From Phycisphaerales bacterium (GTDB taxonomy: Bacteria > Planctomycetota > Phycisphaerae > Tepidisphaerales > Tepidisphaeraceae): a stretch of DNA of 64,000 nucleotides. Location of the stretch: assembly GCA_020853095.1 (NCBI GenBank), contig JADYZN010000038.1:1-64000 (forward strand). Reading direction: 5' to 3'. The stretch's first letter is position 1; each line of letters starts with the position of its first letter. The position numbers and the translations under genes were made by a program. Below, piece by piece: positions 54,472 through 63,692 of the stretch. Under the pieces are notes generated by a model that saw only the letters and a program-made list of their open reading frames with translations, did no database searches and had not been told where the DNA came from.

Positions 54472-55707
54472 ATGAGTCAGCAACCTTTTCAAATCAACGT
54501 TTCCTCCCGCATTCAGCGTCTTCCGCCTTATTTGTTTGGGCGGATCAACAAGATGAAGTATGAAAAGCGCGTCGCGGGCGTGGACATCATTGACCTTGGG
54601 ATGGGCAATCCAACCGATCCGACGCCCAAAAGCGTCGTCGAAAAGTTGCAGGAGGCCGCCCTCGATCCGCGCAACCATCGCTACAGCGTCAGCAATGGCA
54701 TCGCGGGTCTGCGCAAGGAAGTCTCCCGGAAATACCACAAGCAATATGGCGTCGATCTGGACCCTGAAACCGAAATCATCGCCACCATCGGCAGCAAGGA
54801 AGGGTTCAGCCATCTGTGCCTGGCGTTGCTTGGGCCGGGCGATACGGCCGTCGTGGGGGATCCGGCGTTTCCGATCCACATCTATGCCGTGGCGATGGCC
54901 GGGGCGAACGTGATTCGCGTGCCGCTGGGCAATGACCTGGCGTTTCTGGATCGCGTGGAGAAGGTGATTGAAAACCTGTATCCCACCCCCAAGCTGCTGA
55001 TTTTGAACTATCCGCACAACCCCACCGCGTTGACGATTGATCCGGGGTTCTGGGAACGGGCGATCGAACTGTGCCGCCGGCATGGGGTGATGATTATTTC
55101 GGATTTCGCCTATGGGGAAATCTGCTTTGACGGCTACCAGGCCCCCAGCTTTTTATCGACGCCGGGCGCCAAGGAGGTGGGCGTCGAGTTCACCACCATG
55201 AGCAAGAGTTACAACATGGCCGGGTGGAGATGCGGGTTTTGCGCCGGCAATGCCGAGATGGTCAAGGCGTTGGGGACGATCAAGGGATATTACGACTACG
55301 GCATGTTCGCGCCGATCCAGATCGCCAGCGTGATCGCCATGCGCGAATGCGAGCAGACGCCGGGTGAACAGGCGGCCATCTACCAGCATCGACGCGACGA
55401 GGTCTGCCGCGGGCTGGACAAGCTGGGATGGACGTATGACCGACCCAGGGCGTCGATGTTCGTCTGGGCGAAGATCAATCCGGACCATTTCAAAGCCGAC
55501 GAAGGGACGATCGACTTTTGCCTGCGGATGATGGATGAGGCCGAGGTGGCGCTGGCCCCGGGCCGGGCGTTTGGCGAGCATGGCGAAGGGTACGTCCGCA
55601 TCGCGCTGGTCGAAAACGAGCATCGGCTTCGTCAGGCGATGAAAAACCTCGACCGGGCGCTCAATCCGCGCCAACCCAAACCCAAGCGTCAGGCCGCACG
55701 GGCCTGA
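54472..55707 (+). CDS. alaC: AlaC-like class I/II aminotransferase
   Basis: A 411-residue fold-type I PLP enzyme. [26 protein letters not shown] and the PLP-lysine stretch [13 protein letters not shown] closely resemble E. coli AlaC, the glutamate-pyruvate aminotransferase. Some related proteins act on LL-diaminopimelate, so that role (with dapB in this window) is possible but less supported. TATAAT (54444-54449) is its likely -10. Confidence 0.88.
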   Translation: MSQQPFQINVSSRIQRLPPYLFGRINKMKYEKRVAGVDIIDLGMGNPTDPTPKSVVEKLQEAALDPRNHRYSVSNGIAGLRKEVSRKYHKQYGVDLDPETEIIATIGSKEGFSHLCLALLGPGDTAVVGDPAFPIHIYAVAMAGANVIRVPLGNDLAFLDRVEKVIENLYPTPKLLILNYPHNPTALTIDPGFWERAIELCRRHGVMIISDFAYGEICFDGYQAPSFLSTPGAKEVGVEFTTMSKSYNMAGWRCGFCAGNAEMVKALGTIKGYYDYGMFAPIQIASVIAMRECEQTPGEQAAIYQHRRDEVCRGLDKLGWTYDRPRASMFVWAKINPDHFKADEGTIDFCLRMMDEAEVALAPGRAFGEHGEGYVRIALVENEHRLRQAMKNLDRALNPRQPKPKRQAARA

Positions 55708-55713
55708 TCGGGA

Positions 55714-56493
55714 TTATTCCGAAAATGGCTCCTCGTGGCGGTTCCACGAGTCGTCGATGGGCGGCAGCGTAAACGCATCGGCCGGCAGCCCTTCGTTCAT
55801 GCGCAACTCGGTCAGGTCGGTGGTGCGGACGGTGGTTTCGTTCGCATCGACCGCCTCGATCCGGGCGGGCATTTGCGTTTGCGGGTCCACCCAGACGTCG
55901 ATGGAGCTGAATTTACGCGCCAGTTGGGAGCCTTCCTTTGGCGTCAAGGTCAAATGGAGGGTTGCGGCCGGGTCTGTTTCCCTGGAAGCCACCTTCACCA
56001 CGTCAAACTGCCGGTGAACTTCGGCTTTGTCCTGGCCGATGGGCAGGGGGAAGGGGCCTTCGCCCAGTTTGAGGAGATTCATTTTCTGGCCCGGCTGGAG
56101 AACCTGCCGTTTGATCTCGGTTTTACGGCGGTAGTCGCGTTCCCAGAGCCAGCCATTGTCCAGCAGGTAATCGACCTTTTTATCCATCCGGTGGTCGCCG
56201 ACGGTTTCGGTGTCGAACGAGACCCGGATGCGCGCCTCGCCGGGGGCGGTGCGCTGAAAAAACACTTTGCCCGCGCTGGAGGATGAATCGCCCGAACGGG
56301 CATCGGTCTGGGTCAACGTGACATTGGCAACAAAATCCCGCAACTCGTTGCCGCTGTGATCCAGCGCATCGAGAATCTGGTTGATGGAAGAATCGGCATT
56401 TAATACCGGCCGGGTCTGCGCATTGGCCGATTGCGTTAAAAAGAGCAGGCAAACCACGACAATCGGACGAAATACAGCGTTCATCGCATTCAT
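55714..56493 (-). CDS. LolA-like periplasmic lipoprotein carrier protein
   Basis: A 259-residue protein with a Sec signal (1-25, ending QSANAQ) and a LolA-type half-barrel: NLTQ-like VTLTQTDA near 58, then VDYLLDNGWLWERDYRRK and FSSIDVWVDPQTQMPARIEA. Planctomycetes often carry such proteins. It is convergent with alaC, with 6 bp between. Confidence 0.7.
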   Translation of the reverse strand: MNAMNAVFRPIVVVCLLFLTQSANAQTRPVLNADSSINQILDALDHSGNELRDFVANVTLTQTDARSGDSSSSAGKVFFQRTAPGEARIRVSFDTETVGDHRMDKKVDYLLDNGWLWERDYRRKTEIKRQVLQPGQKMNLLKLGEGPFPLPIGQDKAEVHRQFDVVKVASRETDPAATLHLTLTPKEGSQLARKFSSIDVWVDPQTQMPARIEAVDANETTVRTTDLTELRMNEGLPADAFTLPPIDDSWNRHEEPFSE

Positions 56494-56517
56494 TTAGACA
56501 CCTTTCATTGGCAAAGG

Positions 56518-57144
56518 CTAGGTATCAGTGGGGGCTTTGTCACGCAGGATTTGAAGCAGATGCAGCAAATCGGGCAGTTGAGCGATGGTGAGGTTGGGTT
56601 CGTCGGTAAATGGCCGGGTTTTTCCGTGGCTGAGCCAGATGGAGGGGATGCCGGCACGTCGGGCGGCCAGGACATCGTATTCGCCATCGCCCACCATCCA
56701 GGCCTCGGCGGGAGGGACGTTCAGCCGTTCACAGGCCTGCAACAGCGAATGGGGGTCGGGTTTGAAAGGGCCATCTTCGCGGGTGATCAGGACTTCGATG
56801 TTCAGGCGGTGGCGGTCGAGGATGATGCGGGCGCAGGATCGGCGGTTGCGGGTGATGATGGCCTGCCCGATGCGCTGATCGTCCAGCCATCGCAGCAGGG
56901 ATTGGCAACCTTCATTCAACCGGCAATTCCGGGCGGCGAGGTCTTCGTGTCGATGCAGAATGTCCTGCGCGGCCTGCCGGTCGGCGGGGGACATCATCGC
57001 CAAAGATTCGAGGATCGGATGGTTGCCGATCCCCATTTCCGCCTTGATGCGCGGAAAGTCCAGCATCGGTTCGGTCAGCGTGCCATCCATGTCAAAAAGG
57101 ATCGCGCGGGGGAAACGTAAATGAGGAGAGTTCATCTTTGTCAT
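56518..57144 (-). CDS. HAD-superfamily hydrolase (Gph-like)
   Basis: A 208-residue HAD phosphatase: motif I FDMDGTLTEP (residues 17-26), motif II TRN near 98, motif III Lys in PFKPDP near 125, motif IV GDGEYDVLAAR near 150. The small alpha cap resembles phosphoglycolate phosphatases. It is divergent from the tsaC fusion gene. Confidence 0.85.
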   Translation of the reverse strand: MTKMNSPHLRFPRAILFDMDGTLTEPMLDFPRIKAEMGIGNHPILESLAMMSPADRQAAQDILHRHEDLAARNCRLNEGCQSLLRWLDDQRIGQAIITRNRRSCARIILDRHRLNIEVLITREDGPFKPDPHSLLQACERLNVPPAEAWMVGDGEYDVLAARRAGIPSIWLSHGKTRPFTDEPNLTIAQLPDLLHLLQILRDKAPTDT

Positions 57145-57186
57145 GGTTGTTTATACCGAAATCACAAGTATTTGACAGCCATACGC

Positions 57187-57216
57187 TTGACATCGTTCTT
57201 GAGGGGGTTAGATAAT
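57187..57216 (+). promoter_or_regulatory. promoter of the tsaC fusion gene
   Basis: TTGACA (57187-57192), 18-bp spacer, GATAAT (57211-57216). A second TTGACA (57172-57177) lies 15 bases upstream. The start codon at 57231 follows closely. Confidence 0.55.
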
Positions 57217-57230
57217 CAACTTGAAGCTCC

Positions 57231-58355
57231 ATGGCGACACCGATTGTACAAATTTTTGAATCGCCCGATTACGAAGCCGAAATTGGGCGGGCGGCCGAAC
57301 TGTTGGGCAATGGCGGCATTGTCGTTTTGCCGACGGAGACGGTTTATGGCGCGGCGGCGGTGTTGACGCAGACCGGCGCGATGGACCGATTGCGGCGGTT
57401 GCGGCCGGGCAGCGAATCAAAACCGCTGACGATTCATCTGGCCGAGCCGGAAGATGCCAGGAAATATCTTGGTCAGGTCAATGAATTGGGCGACCGGTTG
57501 ATGCGAAAGCTCTGGCCGGGGCCGGTGGGACTGATTTTTGAGGTTCCGGCCGAACGCCGGCGGGAAGTGGCCGCCGGAATCGGCGTGCCGGAGTCGGAAT
57601 TGTACGATGGGGGCACGATCACACTGCGATGTCCGGATCACGTGGTGGCGACGGATGTGCTGTTGAACGTGGAAGGGCCGGTCGTGGCAACGATGGCGGC
57701 GACGGCCGCCGGCGAAGGTTCTTTGCGCGTTTCTGACATCGATCCATCATTGATGGAGCGGTTTGACCTGATTTTGGATGCCGGGATGACGCGATATCCC
57801 AAGCCGTCGACCGTGCTGAAAGTGCTGGAGGATCGTTACGAGATCGTTCGCGGCGGTATTTATGATCAGCGGATCATCGAACGGCTGTTGCGCACCACGA
57901 TTTTGTTCGTCTGCAGCGGCAACACCTGCCGGTCGCCGATGTCGGAGGCGATCGCCCGCCAGATGATCGCACAAAAGCTTGGAGTGAGCGATCAGGCGCT
58001 GGATGAGAAGGGGATCTCCGTGCTTTCCGCGGGCAGTTATGCGATGCCCGGATCGCGTGCGGCGGCGCCGGCGGTGGAGGCGCTGCGGGAGATGGGGGCG
58101 GATCTGACGCGGCATCGTTCGCGGTCGCTGACGGTCGAATTGATTCATCAGGCGGACGTTATTTTTACGATGAGCCAGAGCCATCAGCAGGCCGTGTTGT
58201 CGCTGGTCCCCTCGGCCCGGGACAAGGTGATGCTGCTGGATCCGCATGGGGATATCGAAGACCCCATCGGGGGCGATGTGGCGTTGTATCAGTCATTGGC
58301 CGGCGTGTTGCGCGATTTGATCGAGCGGCGGCTGCGCGAAAAGTCGTTGGTGTGA
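57231..58355 (+). CDS. TsaC (threonylcarbamoyl-AMP synthase) fused to YwlE-like phosphatase
   Basis: A 374-residue two-domain protein. Residues 15-205 are a TsaC/Sua5 YrdC domain (LPTETVYG, ATMAATAAGE) that makes threonylcarbamoyl-adenylate for tRNA t6A. Residues 223-370 are a low-molecular-weight phosphatase: C228-S-G-N-T232-C-R234 is the CX5R loop and DIEDPIGGD the acid loop. Thr232 is the residue that distinguishes the protein-arginine phosphatase YwlE from Tyr phosphatases, which have Ile there. rpiB follows, matching the Bacillus ywlC-ywlE-ywlF order. Both active sites look intact. Confidence 0.9.
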   Translation: MATPIVQIFESPDYEAEIGRAAELLGNGGIVVLPTETVYGAAAVLTQTGAMDRLRRLRPGSESKPLTIHLAEPEDARKYLGQVNELGDRLMRKLWPGPVGLIFEVPAERRREVAAGIGVPESELYDGGTITLRCPDHVVATDVLLNVEGPVVATMAATAAGEGSLRVSDIDPSLMERFDLILDAGMTRYPKPSTVLKVLEDRYEIVRGGIYDQRIIERLLRTTILFVCSGNTCRSPMSEAIARQMIAQKLGVSDQALDEKGISVLSAGSYAMPGSRAAAPAVEALREMGADLTRHRSRSLTVELIHQADVIFTMSQSHQQAVLSLVPSARDKVMLLDPHGDIEDPIGGDVALYQSLAGVLRDLIERRLREKSLV

Positions 58356-58396
58356 AAGATGAAGATGGATTTTATGACAAAGGTTCAGGTGCGCGA

Positions 58397-58855
58397 ATGA
58401 AGATCGCGGTGGCGTGCGATCATCGGGGATACGAAGGCAAGCAGCGCGTGTTGCCTCTGCTGGGCCGAATGGGACACGAAGTCGTGGATTTCGGCTGCGA
58501 TTCCGCGGCCTCCTGCGACTATCCCGACTACGCCATTCCCGCCGCCCGCGCGGTGGCGCGGGGAGAGTGCGAAGTGGGGATCCTGCTGGACGGCAGCGGC
58601 ATCGGCATGTCGGTGGCGGCCAACAAAGTGCCGGGGATCCGGGCGGCGCTGGCGCACGATGAAATCACCGCCCGACGGGCACGCGAACACAATCATTGCA
58701 ACGTGCTGTGCCTCGGGACGGATTTGCTCAGCGAAGATCAGATTCGCCAGATCATCGAAATTTTTCTGGCCACCGGTTTTGCCGATGGCCGGCACGCCAG
58801 ACGGGTGGAAAAGCTCAGGAAGATCGAAGCGGAAATGTGCCATTTGACGCCATAA
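58397..58855 (+). CDS. rpiB: ribose-5-phosphate isomerase B
   Basis: Interconverts ribulose- and ribose-5-phosphate. The 152-residue protein has ACDHRGYEGK (7-16), the DYPDYAI motif and the catalytic region DGSGIGMSVAANKV. Start at ATG 58397, 41 bases after the fusion gene. With rpe and pgk nearby it belongs to pentose-phosphate metabolism. Confidence 0.95.
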   Translation: MKIAVACDHRGYEGKQRVLPLLGRMGHEVVDFGCDSAASCDYPDYAIPAARAVARGECEVGILLDGSGIGMSVAANKVPGIRAALAHDEITARRAREHNHCNVLCLGTDLLSEDQIRQIIEIFLATGFADGRHARRVEKLRKIEAEMCHLTP

Positions 58856-58859
58856 AGCG

Positions 58860-60062
58860 TTATCCCACGGCAACTTGCGGAATTGTCGCGGCACGGGATT
58901 GGGCGTGCAGCAATGCGAAGGGGATCAATCGTCCGGCCAGCATCAGGATGCAAAGCGTATAAAGGGCCGGGCCGGTCTGCGAGATGGGGTTGAACGTCAG
59001 GCCGGTCAGGCTGAGGGCGGAGATCGCATCAAAGAGCAACCGATCGGCCGGGGTTTGGGGTTGCAGGGCCAGCAGGACCAGCAGCGCAACGCCCAGGATC
59101 GCCATGAAAATCGCCGCCCAACCGATGGCCCAGGACAGGCTGAGGTTGACCGGCTGACCACCCCGCAATCGTCTCCAGGCGCGCAACGGTTCGGAGACCA
59201 TCGTCAGCTTCAAACCTCCGCCCGTCCCGCCCGGCGCGCTGCCGATCATCATCGCGAACATCAGCAGCCATTGCATTGTCCGAGGCAGCGAATAGACCGC
59301 ATCCAGGGGCAATCCCAGCGAGCGGCTGTTGATGGATGCGGCCGAGGCGGCGGGGAGTTGCTGGCGAAACACCATCTCCATCCCGCCGGACAGCCATTCG
59401 ACCAGCCAGAATGACAGTAAAAAGAACAAATAGACCAGCGCGCTCATGAACAGGATCGTGCGGCTGTGCCGGCTGATGGGACGGCCTTTTATCCATTGAA
59501 ACAGTTCCACCCAGACCACCACCCCCACCCCGCCTGCGACCGCCAGGGGCAACAGGATGGCGTGCAATCGCCAATCACCCACCGTCGGGGCCGCCGACAG
59601 CACCAGCCCACTGTTGCCCAGCGCGCCCACCCCCAGCATCATTCCATCGGCCGGCCCGCGATCGGGGAACAAGCCCCATCCGGCCAAAAGTGCCGCCGCG
59701 ATGGCCGCCGACGCGATGGCCGCGATGGCCGAACTGGCGATCTCCAGGCCGGCGATCTTCCGCATCGCAATTCCACCGATCCACAGGGATAAAAACGCAC
59801 CCCCCAGCACCAGTCCAAAGACGATGGTTTGGCCGGTGATGGCCATGTCGGCGATCCGAATGGTGGCCGGAAAACCGCACAGCGTCGCCGCGTTGACCGC
59901 GATGAAAAACGCCCGGTCCGGTGTCAGCGCTGCCGATCGGCCGGAAATTTCCGGCCGGGCGAGGGCCACGGCGCCCAGCGCGATCAAAAGCAGATAGGCG
60001 CCGCCCAGGATCGCGATCATGGAACTGTCGGATTTTGCGAGCTTCGCGGGTGGCGATCCCAT
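58860..60062 (-). CDS. TrkH/KtrB-family potassium transporter subunit
   Basis: A 400-residue polytopic protein. The filter-like turns are recognisable: AATLCGFPAT near 58-67, GALGNSGLVLS, APGGTGGGLKLTM near 270 (the TrkH PGGTAGG loop), and ALSLTGLTFN near 365. These are divergent from classical TrkH. The regulatory TrkA/KtrA subunit is not adjacent. The start is uncertain: ATG at 60062 is four bases after the hisI stop, with another ATG at 60020. Confidence 0.75.
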   Translation of the reverse strand: MGSPPAKLAKSDSSMIAILGGAYLLLIALGAVALARPEISGRSAALTPDRAFFIAVNAATLCGFPATIRIADMAITGQTIVFGLVLGGAFLSLWIGGIAMRKIAGLEIASSAIAAIASAAIAAALLAGWGLFPDRGPADGMMLGVGALGNSGLVLSAAPTVGDWRLHAILLPLAVAGGVGVVVWVELFQWIKGRPISRHSRTILFMSALVYLFFLLSFWLVEWLSGGMEMVFRQQLPAASAASINSRSLGLPLDAVYSLPRTMQWLLMFAMMIGSAPGGTGGGLKLTMVSEPLRAWRRLRGGQPVNLSLSWAIGWAAIFMAILGVALLVLLALQPQTPADRLLFDAISALSLTGLTFNPISQTGPALYTLCILMLAGRLIPFALLHAQSRAATIPQVAVG

Positions 60063-60066
60063 GGAA

Positions 60067-60456
60067 TTATTTGTGGTAGACCTTGCCCGGATCAAACGCT
60101 TTTTCGGCGATGATTTTCCAGTCGGTCTTGTCGGGCTGGTATTGGCGATAGAAGCAGCTTCGATATCCTTCGTGACAGGCCGCGACATCCTGTTTGGCCA
60201 CGATCAGGACCACGTCACGATCGCAATCGGTCAGCAGACGCTGGACGTGCTGAAGATGGCCGCTGCTTTCACCTTTCTGGGCGAGCCGGCCGCGGCTGCG
60301 GCTGTAAGTGTGGACGGTTCCGGTTTCGAGGGTCTTTTCCAACGCGGCCCGGTTCATCCATGCCATCATGAGGACTTGACCATTGTCCGCATCCTGTACG
60401 ATGGCTGGGATCAGGCCGTTTGAATCGAATTTGAGCGAATCCAGTTGGGCGTTCAT
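60067..60456 (-). CDS. hisI: phosphoribosyl-AMP cyclohydrolase
   Basis: Third step of histidine synthesis. The 129-residue enzyme has VLMMAWMN, the [16 protein letters not shown] segment and the metal ligands DCDRDVV and [11 protein letters not shown]. The HisE pyrophosphatase domain is absent. The ATG at 60456 is chosen from alignment of the conserved start. trkH-like follows on the same strand. Confidence 0.94.
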   Translation of the reverse strand: MNAQLDSLKFDSNGLIPAIVQDADNGQVLMMAWMNRAALEKTLETGTVHTYSRSRGRLAQKGESSGHLQHVQRLLTDCDRDVVLIVAKQDVAACHEGYRSCFYRQYQPDKTDWKIIAEKAFDPGKVYHK

Positions 60457-60507
60457 GTCGTATTTCTCTGCCTTTGCGTGGGGTTTGTCAATCGCGCGGG
60501 TTCGTGC

Positions 60508-60535
60508 TTGACTTGCCACCTGTCGCCCGTAGCAT
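60508..60535 (+). promoter_or_regulatory. pgk promoter
   Basis: TTGACT (60508-60513), 16-bp spacer, TAGCAT (60530-60535), with the pgk Shine-Dalgarno AGGAG about 15 bases further on. Confidence 0.5.
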
Positions 60536-60560
60536 CCATCGGAATCAACCAGGAGTCTTG

Positions 60561-61745
60561 ATGAGCGTGAAAACCGTCGATCAGATTGAAGTCAGGGGCA
60601 AGGCCGTTTTGATGCGAGTGGATTTCAACGTGCCGCTGGACAACGGGAAAATCACCGATGACCGGCGGATCACGCAGGCGTTGCCGACGATTCGCAACGT
60701 CCTGGATCGTGGTGGCCGATTGATCCTGATGTCGCACCTGGGCCGGCCCAAGGGAGGTCCGGAGGCGAAATATTCGCTGCGGCCGGTGGCCGTACGGCTG
60801 GGAGAGTTGCTGGGTCAAAACGTGCGATTTGCCGACGATTGCATCGGGCCGGCCGTGGAACAGGCGGCTTCGCAGTTGAAAGATGGCGAGGTTCTGCTGC
60901 TGGAGAATCTGCGGTTTCACAAGGAAGAAGAAAAGAACGACCCCAATTTCAGCCGCCAGCTCGCCAAACTGGGAGACATTTACATCAATGATGCGTTCGG
61001 CACCGCGCATCGCGAACACGCCAGCACGTTTGGCGTGCCGCAGTTGCTGGCGGGCAAGCCGCGCGGCATCGGGTTTTTAATCCAGAAGGAATTGAAATTT
61101 CTGGGCGAGGCGATTTCCAATCCCAAGCGGCCGTTTGTCGCGATCCTGGGCGGGGCCAAGGTTTCGGACAAGATCAACGTCATCGAACGGTTGCTGGAAA
61201 AAGCCGATACGCTGCTGATCGGCGGGGCGATGGCCTACACCTTTTTTCTGGCCCAGGGAAAGAAAGTCGGCGGGTCATTGGTTGAACCGGACAAGGTGGA
61301 ACTGGCCAAGAAGCTGCTGGAAAAGGCCGCCGGCAAGATTCAACTGCCGGTGGACACGGTGATCGCCAGCGAGATGACCGACACCGCCCAGACGCGGGTC
61401 GTCGAAGGGGACATTCCCGACGGCATGGAAGGTTTCGACATTGGGCCAAAGACCGTGGAACGGTATCGGGGCCGGATCGCCAATGCCAAGACGATCATCT
61501 GGAACGGGCCGATGGGCGTCTTTGAGAAAAAGCCGTTTGCCGCCGGAACCAAGGCCATCGCCGAGGCGGTCGCCGCCATTACCGGCCAGGGGGCCATCAC
61601 CATCATCGGCGGGGGCGACAGCGCGGCCGCCATTGAACAAATGGGCCTTGGTGACAAAGTCAGCCATGTTTCCACCGGCGGCGGCGCGAGCCTGGAATTT
61701 CTGGAGAACGGGCATTTTTCAACGCTGGATATTTTGCGGGGGTGA
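60561..61745 (+). CDS. pgk: phosphoglycerate kinase
   Basis: ATP-generating step of glycolysis. The 394-residue protein has RVDFNVPLD (17-25), [11 protein letters not shown] near 60, GGAKVSDKI near 195, WNGPMGVFE and GGGDSAAA near 355. AGGAG precedes the ATG at 60561. rpe follows after 3 bp, so the two are coupled. Confidence 0.97.
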   Translation: MSVKTVDQIEVRGKAVLMRVDFNVPLDNGKITDDRRITQALPTIRNVLDRGGRLILMSHLGRPKGGPEAKYSLRPVAVRLGELLGQNVRFADDCIGPAVEQAASQLKDGEVLLLENLRFHKEEEKNDPNFSRQLAKLGDIYINDAFGTAHREHASTFGVPQLLAGKPRGIGFLIQKELKFLGEAISNPKRPFVAILGGAKVSDKINVIERLLEKADTLLIGGAMAYTFFLAQGKKVGGSLVEPDKVELAKKLLEKAAGKIQLPVDTVIASEMTDTAQTRVVEGDIPDGMEGFDIGPKTVERYRGRIANAKTIIWNGPMGVFEKKPFAAGTKAIAEAVAAITGQGAITIIGGGDSAAAIEQMGLGDKVSHVSTGGGASLEFLENGHFSTLDILRG

Positions 61746-61748
61746 GGG

Positions 61749-62441
61749 ATGCGAATTGACCCGTTCACCTCGACAGCGCCGCAGATTGCCGCGTCGATTT
61801 TGTCGGCCCGTTTTGAGCGGTTGGCCGATGAGATCGGCGAGGTGTTGAGCGGCGGCGCCGATTTTCTGCACCTGGACATCATGGATGGGCATTTCGTGCC
61901 CAACATCAGCTTCGGGCCGGCCGTGACGGCCGCATCGCGTCGATCGACCGATCGCTATCTCGATGCGCACCTGATGATCACCGATCCGTTGAAATACGCC
62001 CCGCCACTGGTCAAGGCGGGGGCGAATGGGATCACGTTTCACGTCGAGGCGGCCGAGCACCACGGCGGGGCGGTGGCGGTGGCCAGGGAGATTCGCAAAT
62101 TGGGCGTGCGCGTGGGGATCACGCTGAACCCGGCCACGCCCGTGGAACGGATTTATCCCGCTCTCGACGAGGTGGACCTGGTGCTGATCATGAGCGTGAA
62201 CCCGGGTTTTTCGGGCCAGCATTTCATTCCCGAAGCGCTGGAAAAAGTCCGCGCGGTTCGTCCAAAATTGCGAGCCGATCAACGGCTGGAGATCGACGGG
62301 GGGGTCAAGGCGGACAACATCAAATTATGCCGCGATGCGGGGGTGGACTGGTTCGTTGTGGCCAGCGCGATTTTCGACGCATCAGATCGGGCAAAGGCGA
62401 TTGATGAATTGCGCGGACAACTGGGCCGGCATCAGGATTGA
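61749..62441 (+). CDS. rpe: ribulose-phosphate 3-epimerase
   Basis: Interconverts ribulose- and xylulose-5-phosphate. The 230-residue TIM-barrel has the metal ligands in ADFLHLDIMDGHFVPNISFG, then DAHLMI, and SVNPGFSGQHF with EIDGGV. It starts three bases after pgk with GAGG in between. Its 3' end overlaps the M20 gene by 10 bp head-on. Confidence 0.96.
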   Translation: MRIDPFTSTAPQIAASILSARFERLADEIGEVLSGGADFLHLDIMDGHFVPNISFGPAVTAASRRSTDRYLDAHLMITDPLKYAPPLVKAGANGITFHVEAAEHHGGAVAVAREIRKLGVRVGITLNPATPVERIYPALDEVDLVLIMSVNPGFSGQHFIPEALEKVRAVRPKLRADQRLEIDGGVKADNIKLCRDAGVDWFVVASAIFDASDRAKAIDELRGQLGRHQD

Positions 62442-63640
62442 ACGTGTCGCAGGTTGCCGGCGGCGATGGCCAGTTCGACGAACATCCTCACGCCAACCGG
62501 CATCGCCGAATCCGTGAAATCATACCGGTCACTGTGCAGCGGGGGGTAGATGGACAGATGGTCTGGCCGCACGCCCAGAAGAAAAAAGCATCCTGGAATC
62601 TGTTGCAGATAATAGGAAAAGTCCTCGCCCCCCATGGAGGGTTTCGCCACCGGCAGATAGCGGTCGTTCCCCAGCACCTGCCGGGCCGTATCGGCGACGA
62701 AATCGGCGGCGGCCGGGTCGTTGATCGTGCAGGGATACCCTTCCGTCCAGGCCAGTTGCACCCGGCAATCGTTGGCCCGCGCGATGGCGGAGACGCGGCG
62801 TTCCATGGCCTGTCGAACCTGCTGTCGTGTTTCCTCGTTGAGCGTGCGGGCGGTTCCTTCGATGGTCGCGGTGTCGGGGATGATGTTGACGGCCGTGCCG
62901 CCGTTGATCTTGCCAATCGTCAGGACGGCCGATTCGGTGGGATCGATCTCGCGGCTGACCAGTTGTTGCAGATTCACCACGGCTTCGGCGGCGGTGACGA
63001 TGGGGTCGCGCCCCAGGTGCGGATAGGCCCCGTGACATCCGCTGCCGATGAAGGTGATGGAAAAATTATCGGTTGCCGCCAGCAGCGCCCCCGGTCTTGT
63101 GGCGATGATCCCCGCCGGCAGGCCCGGCCAGCCGTGCAGACCGAAGATCGCGCCGACTTTTGGTCCCAGTCTCCCATCCAATACGCCCGCATCCACCAGT
63201 CGATAGGCCCCGCCGCCCCCTTCTTCGGCCGGTTGCCAGATCAATTTGACGCAGACCGGCAGTTCCTGTTCCATCTTCTTGAGCATCGCGGCGACACCCA
63301 GCAGGATCGTGGCGTGCCCATCGTGACCGCAGGCGTGCATCATGCCGGGGTTGGTGCTGGCATAAGGCAGGCCGGTCTGTTCGATGATCGGCAACGCATC
63401 GATGTCGGCCCGCAGCGCGATGCACGGCTTGGCCGGGTCGCCCAGCGTCGCCACCGTGGCGGTGGGGGCATCCGGCACGCCGGCGATGAAGGGAATTTGC
63501 TGGTCCGCCAGTTCCTGGCGGATCAGTTCGGCGGTGGCAAATTCTTCGTACCCGATTTCAGGGGTCTGATGGAGCCGATGGCGAAGGCCGATCAGATGAT
63601 CCAGATGCTGGTCGATGCGTTGGCTGATGGTGCTGTTCAT
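62432..63640 (-). CDS. M20-family amidohydrolase
   Basis: A 402-residue M20D metallopeptidase of the hippurate/N-acyl-amino-acid hydrolase type. MHACGHDGHATILLG (near 105-119), QPAEEGGGGAY (near 137) and HGWPGLPAG (near 165) hold the dimetal ligands, and a late GGEDFSYYLQ completes the site. It removes acyl groups from amino acids or peptides; the specific substrate is unknown. Confidence 0.92.
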   Translation of the reverse strand: MNSTISQRIDQHLDHLIGLRHRLHQTPEIGYEEFATAELIRQELADQQIPFIAGVPDAPTATVATLGDPAKPCIALRADIDALPIIEQTGLPYASTNPGMMHACGHDGHATILLGVAAMLKKMEQELPVCVKLIWQPAEEGGGGAYRLVDAGVLDGRLGPKVGAIFGLHGWPGLPAGIIATRPGALLAATDNFSITFIGSGCHGAYPHLGRDPIVTAAEAVVNLQQLVSREIDPTESAVLTIGKINGGTAVNIIPDTATIEGTARTLNEETRQQVRQAMERRVSAIARANDCRVQLAWTEGYPCTINDPAAADFVADTARQVLGNDRYLPVAKPSMGGEDFSYYLQQIPGCFFLLGVRPDHLSIYPPLHSDRYDFTDSAMPVGVRMFVELAIAAGNLRHVQS

Positions 63641-63692
63641 GGCCGATTCAGGCTAACCCGGTTGCATCCCAGGGGCAAGCGGAGGCGGGAAA

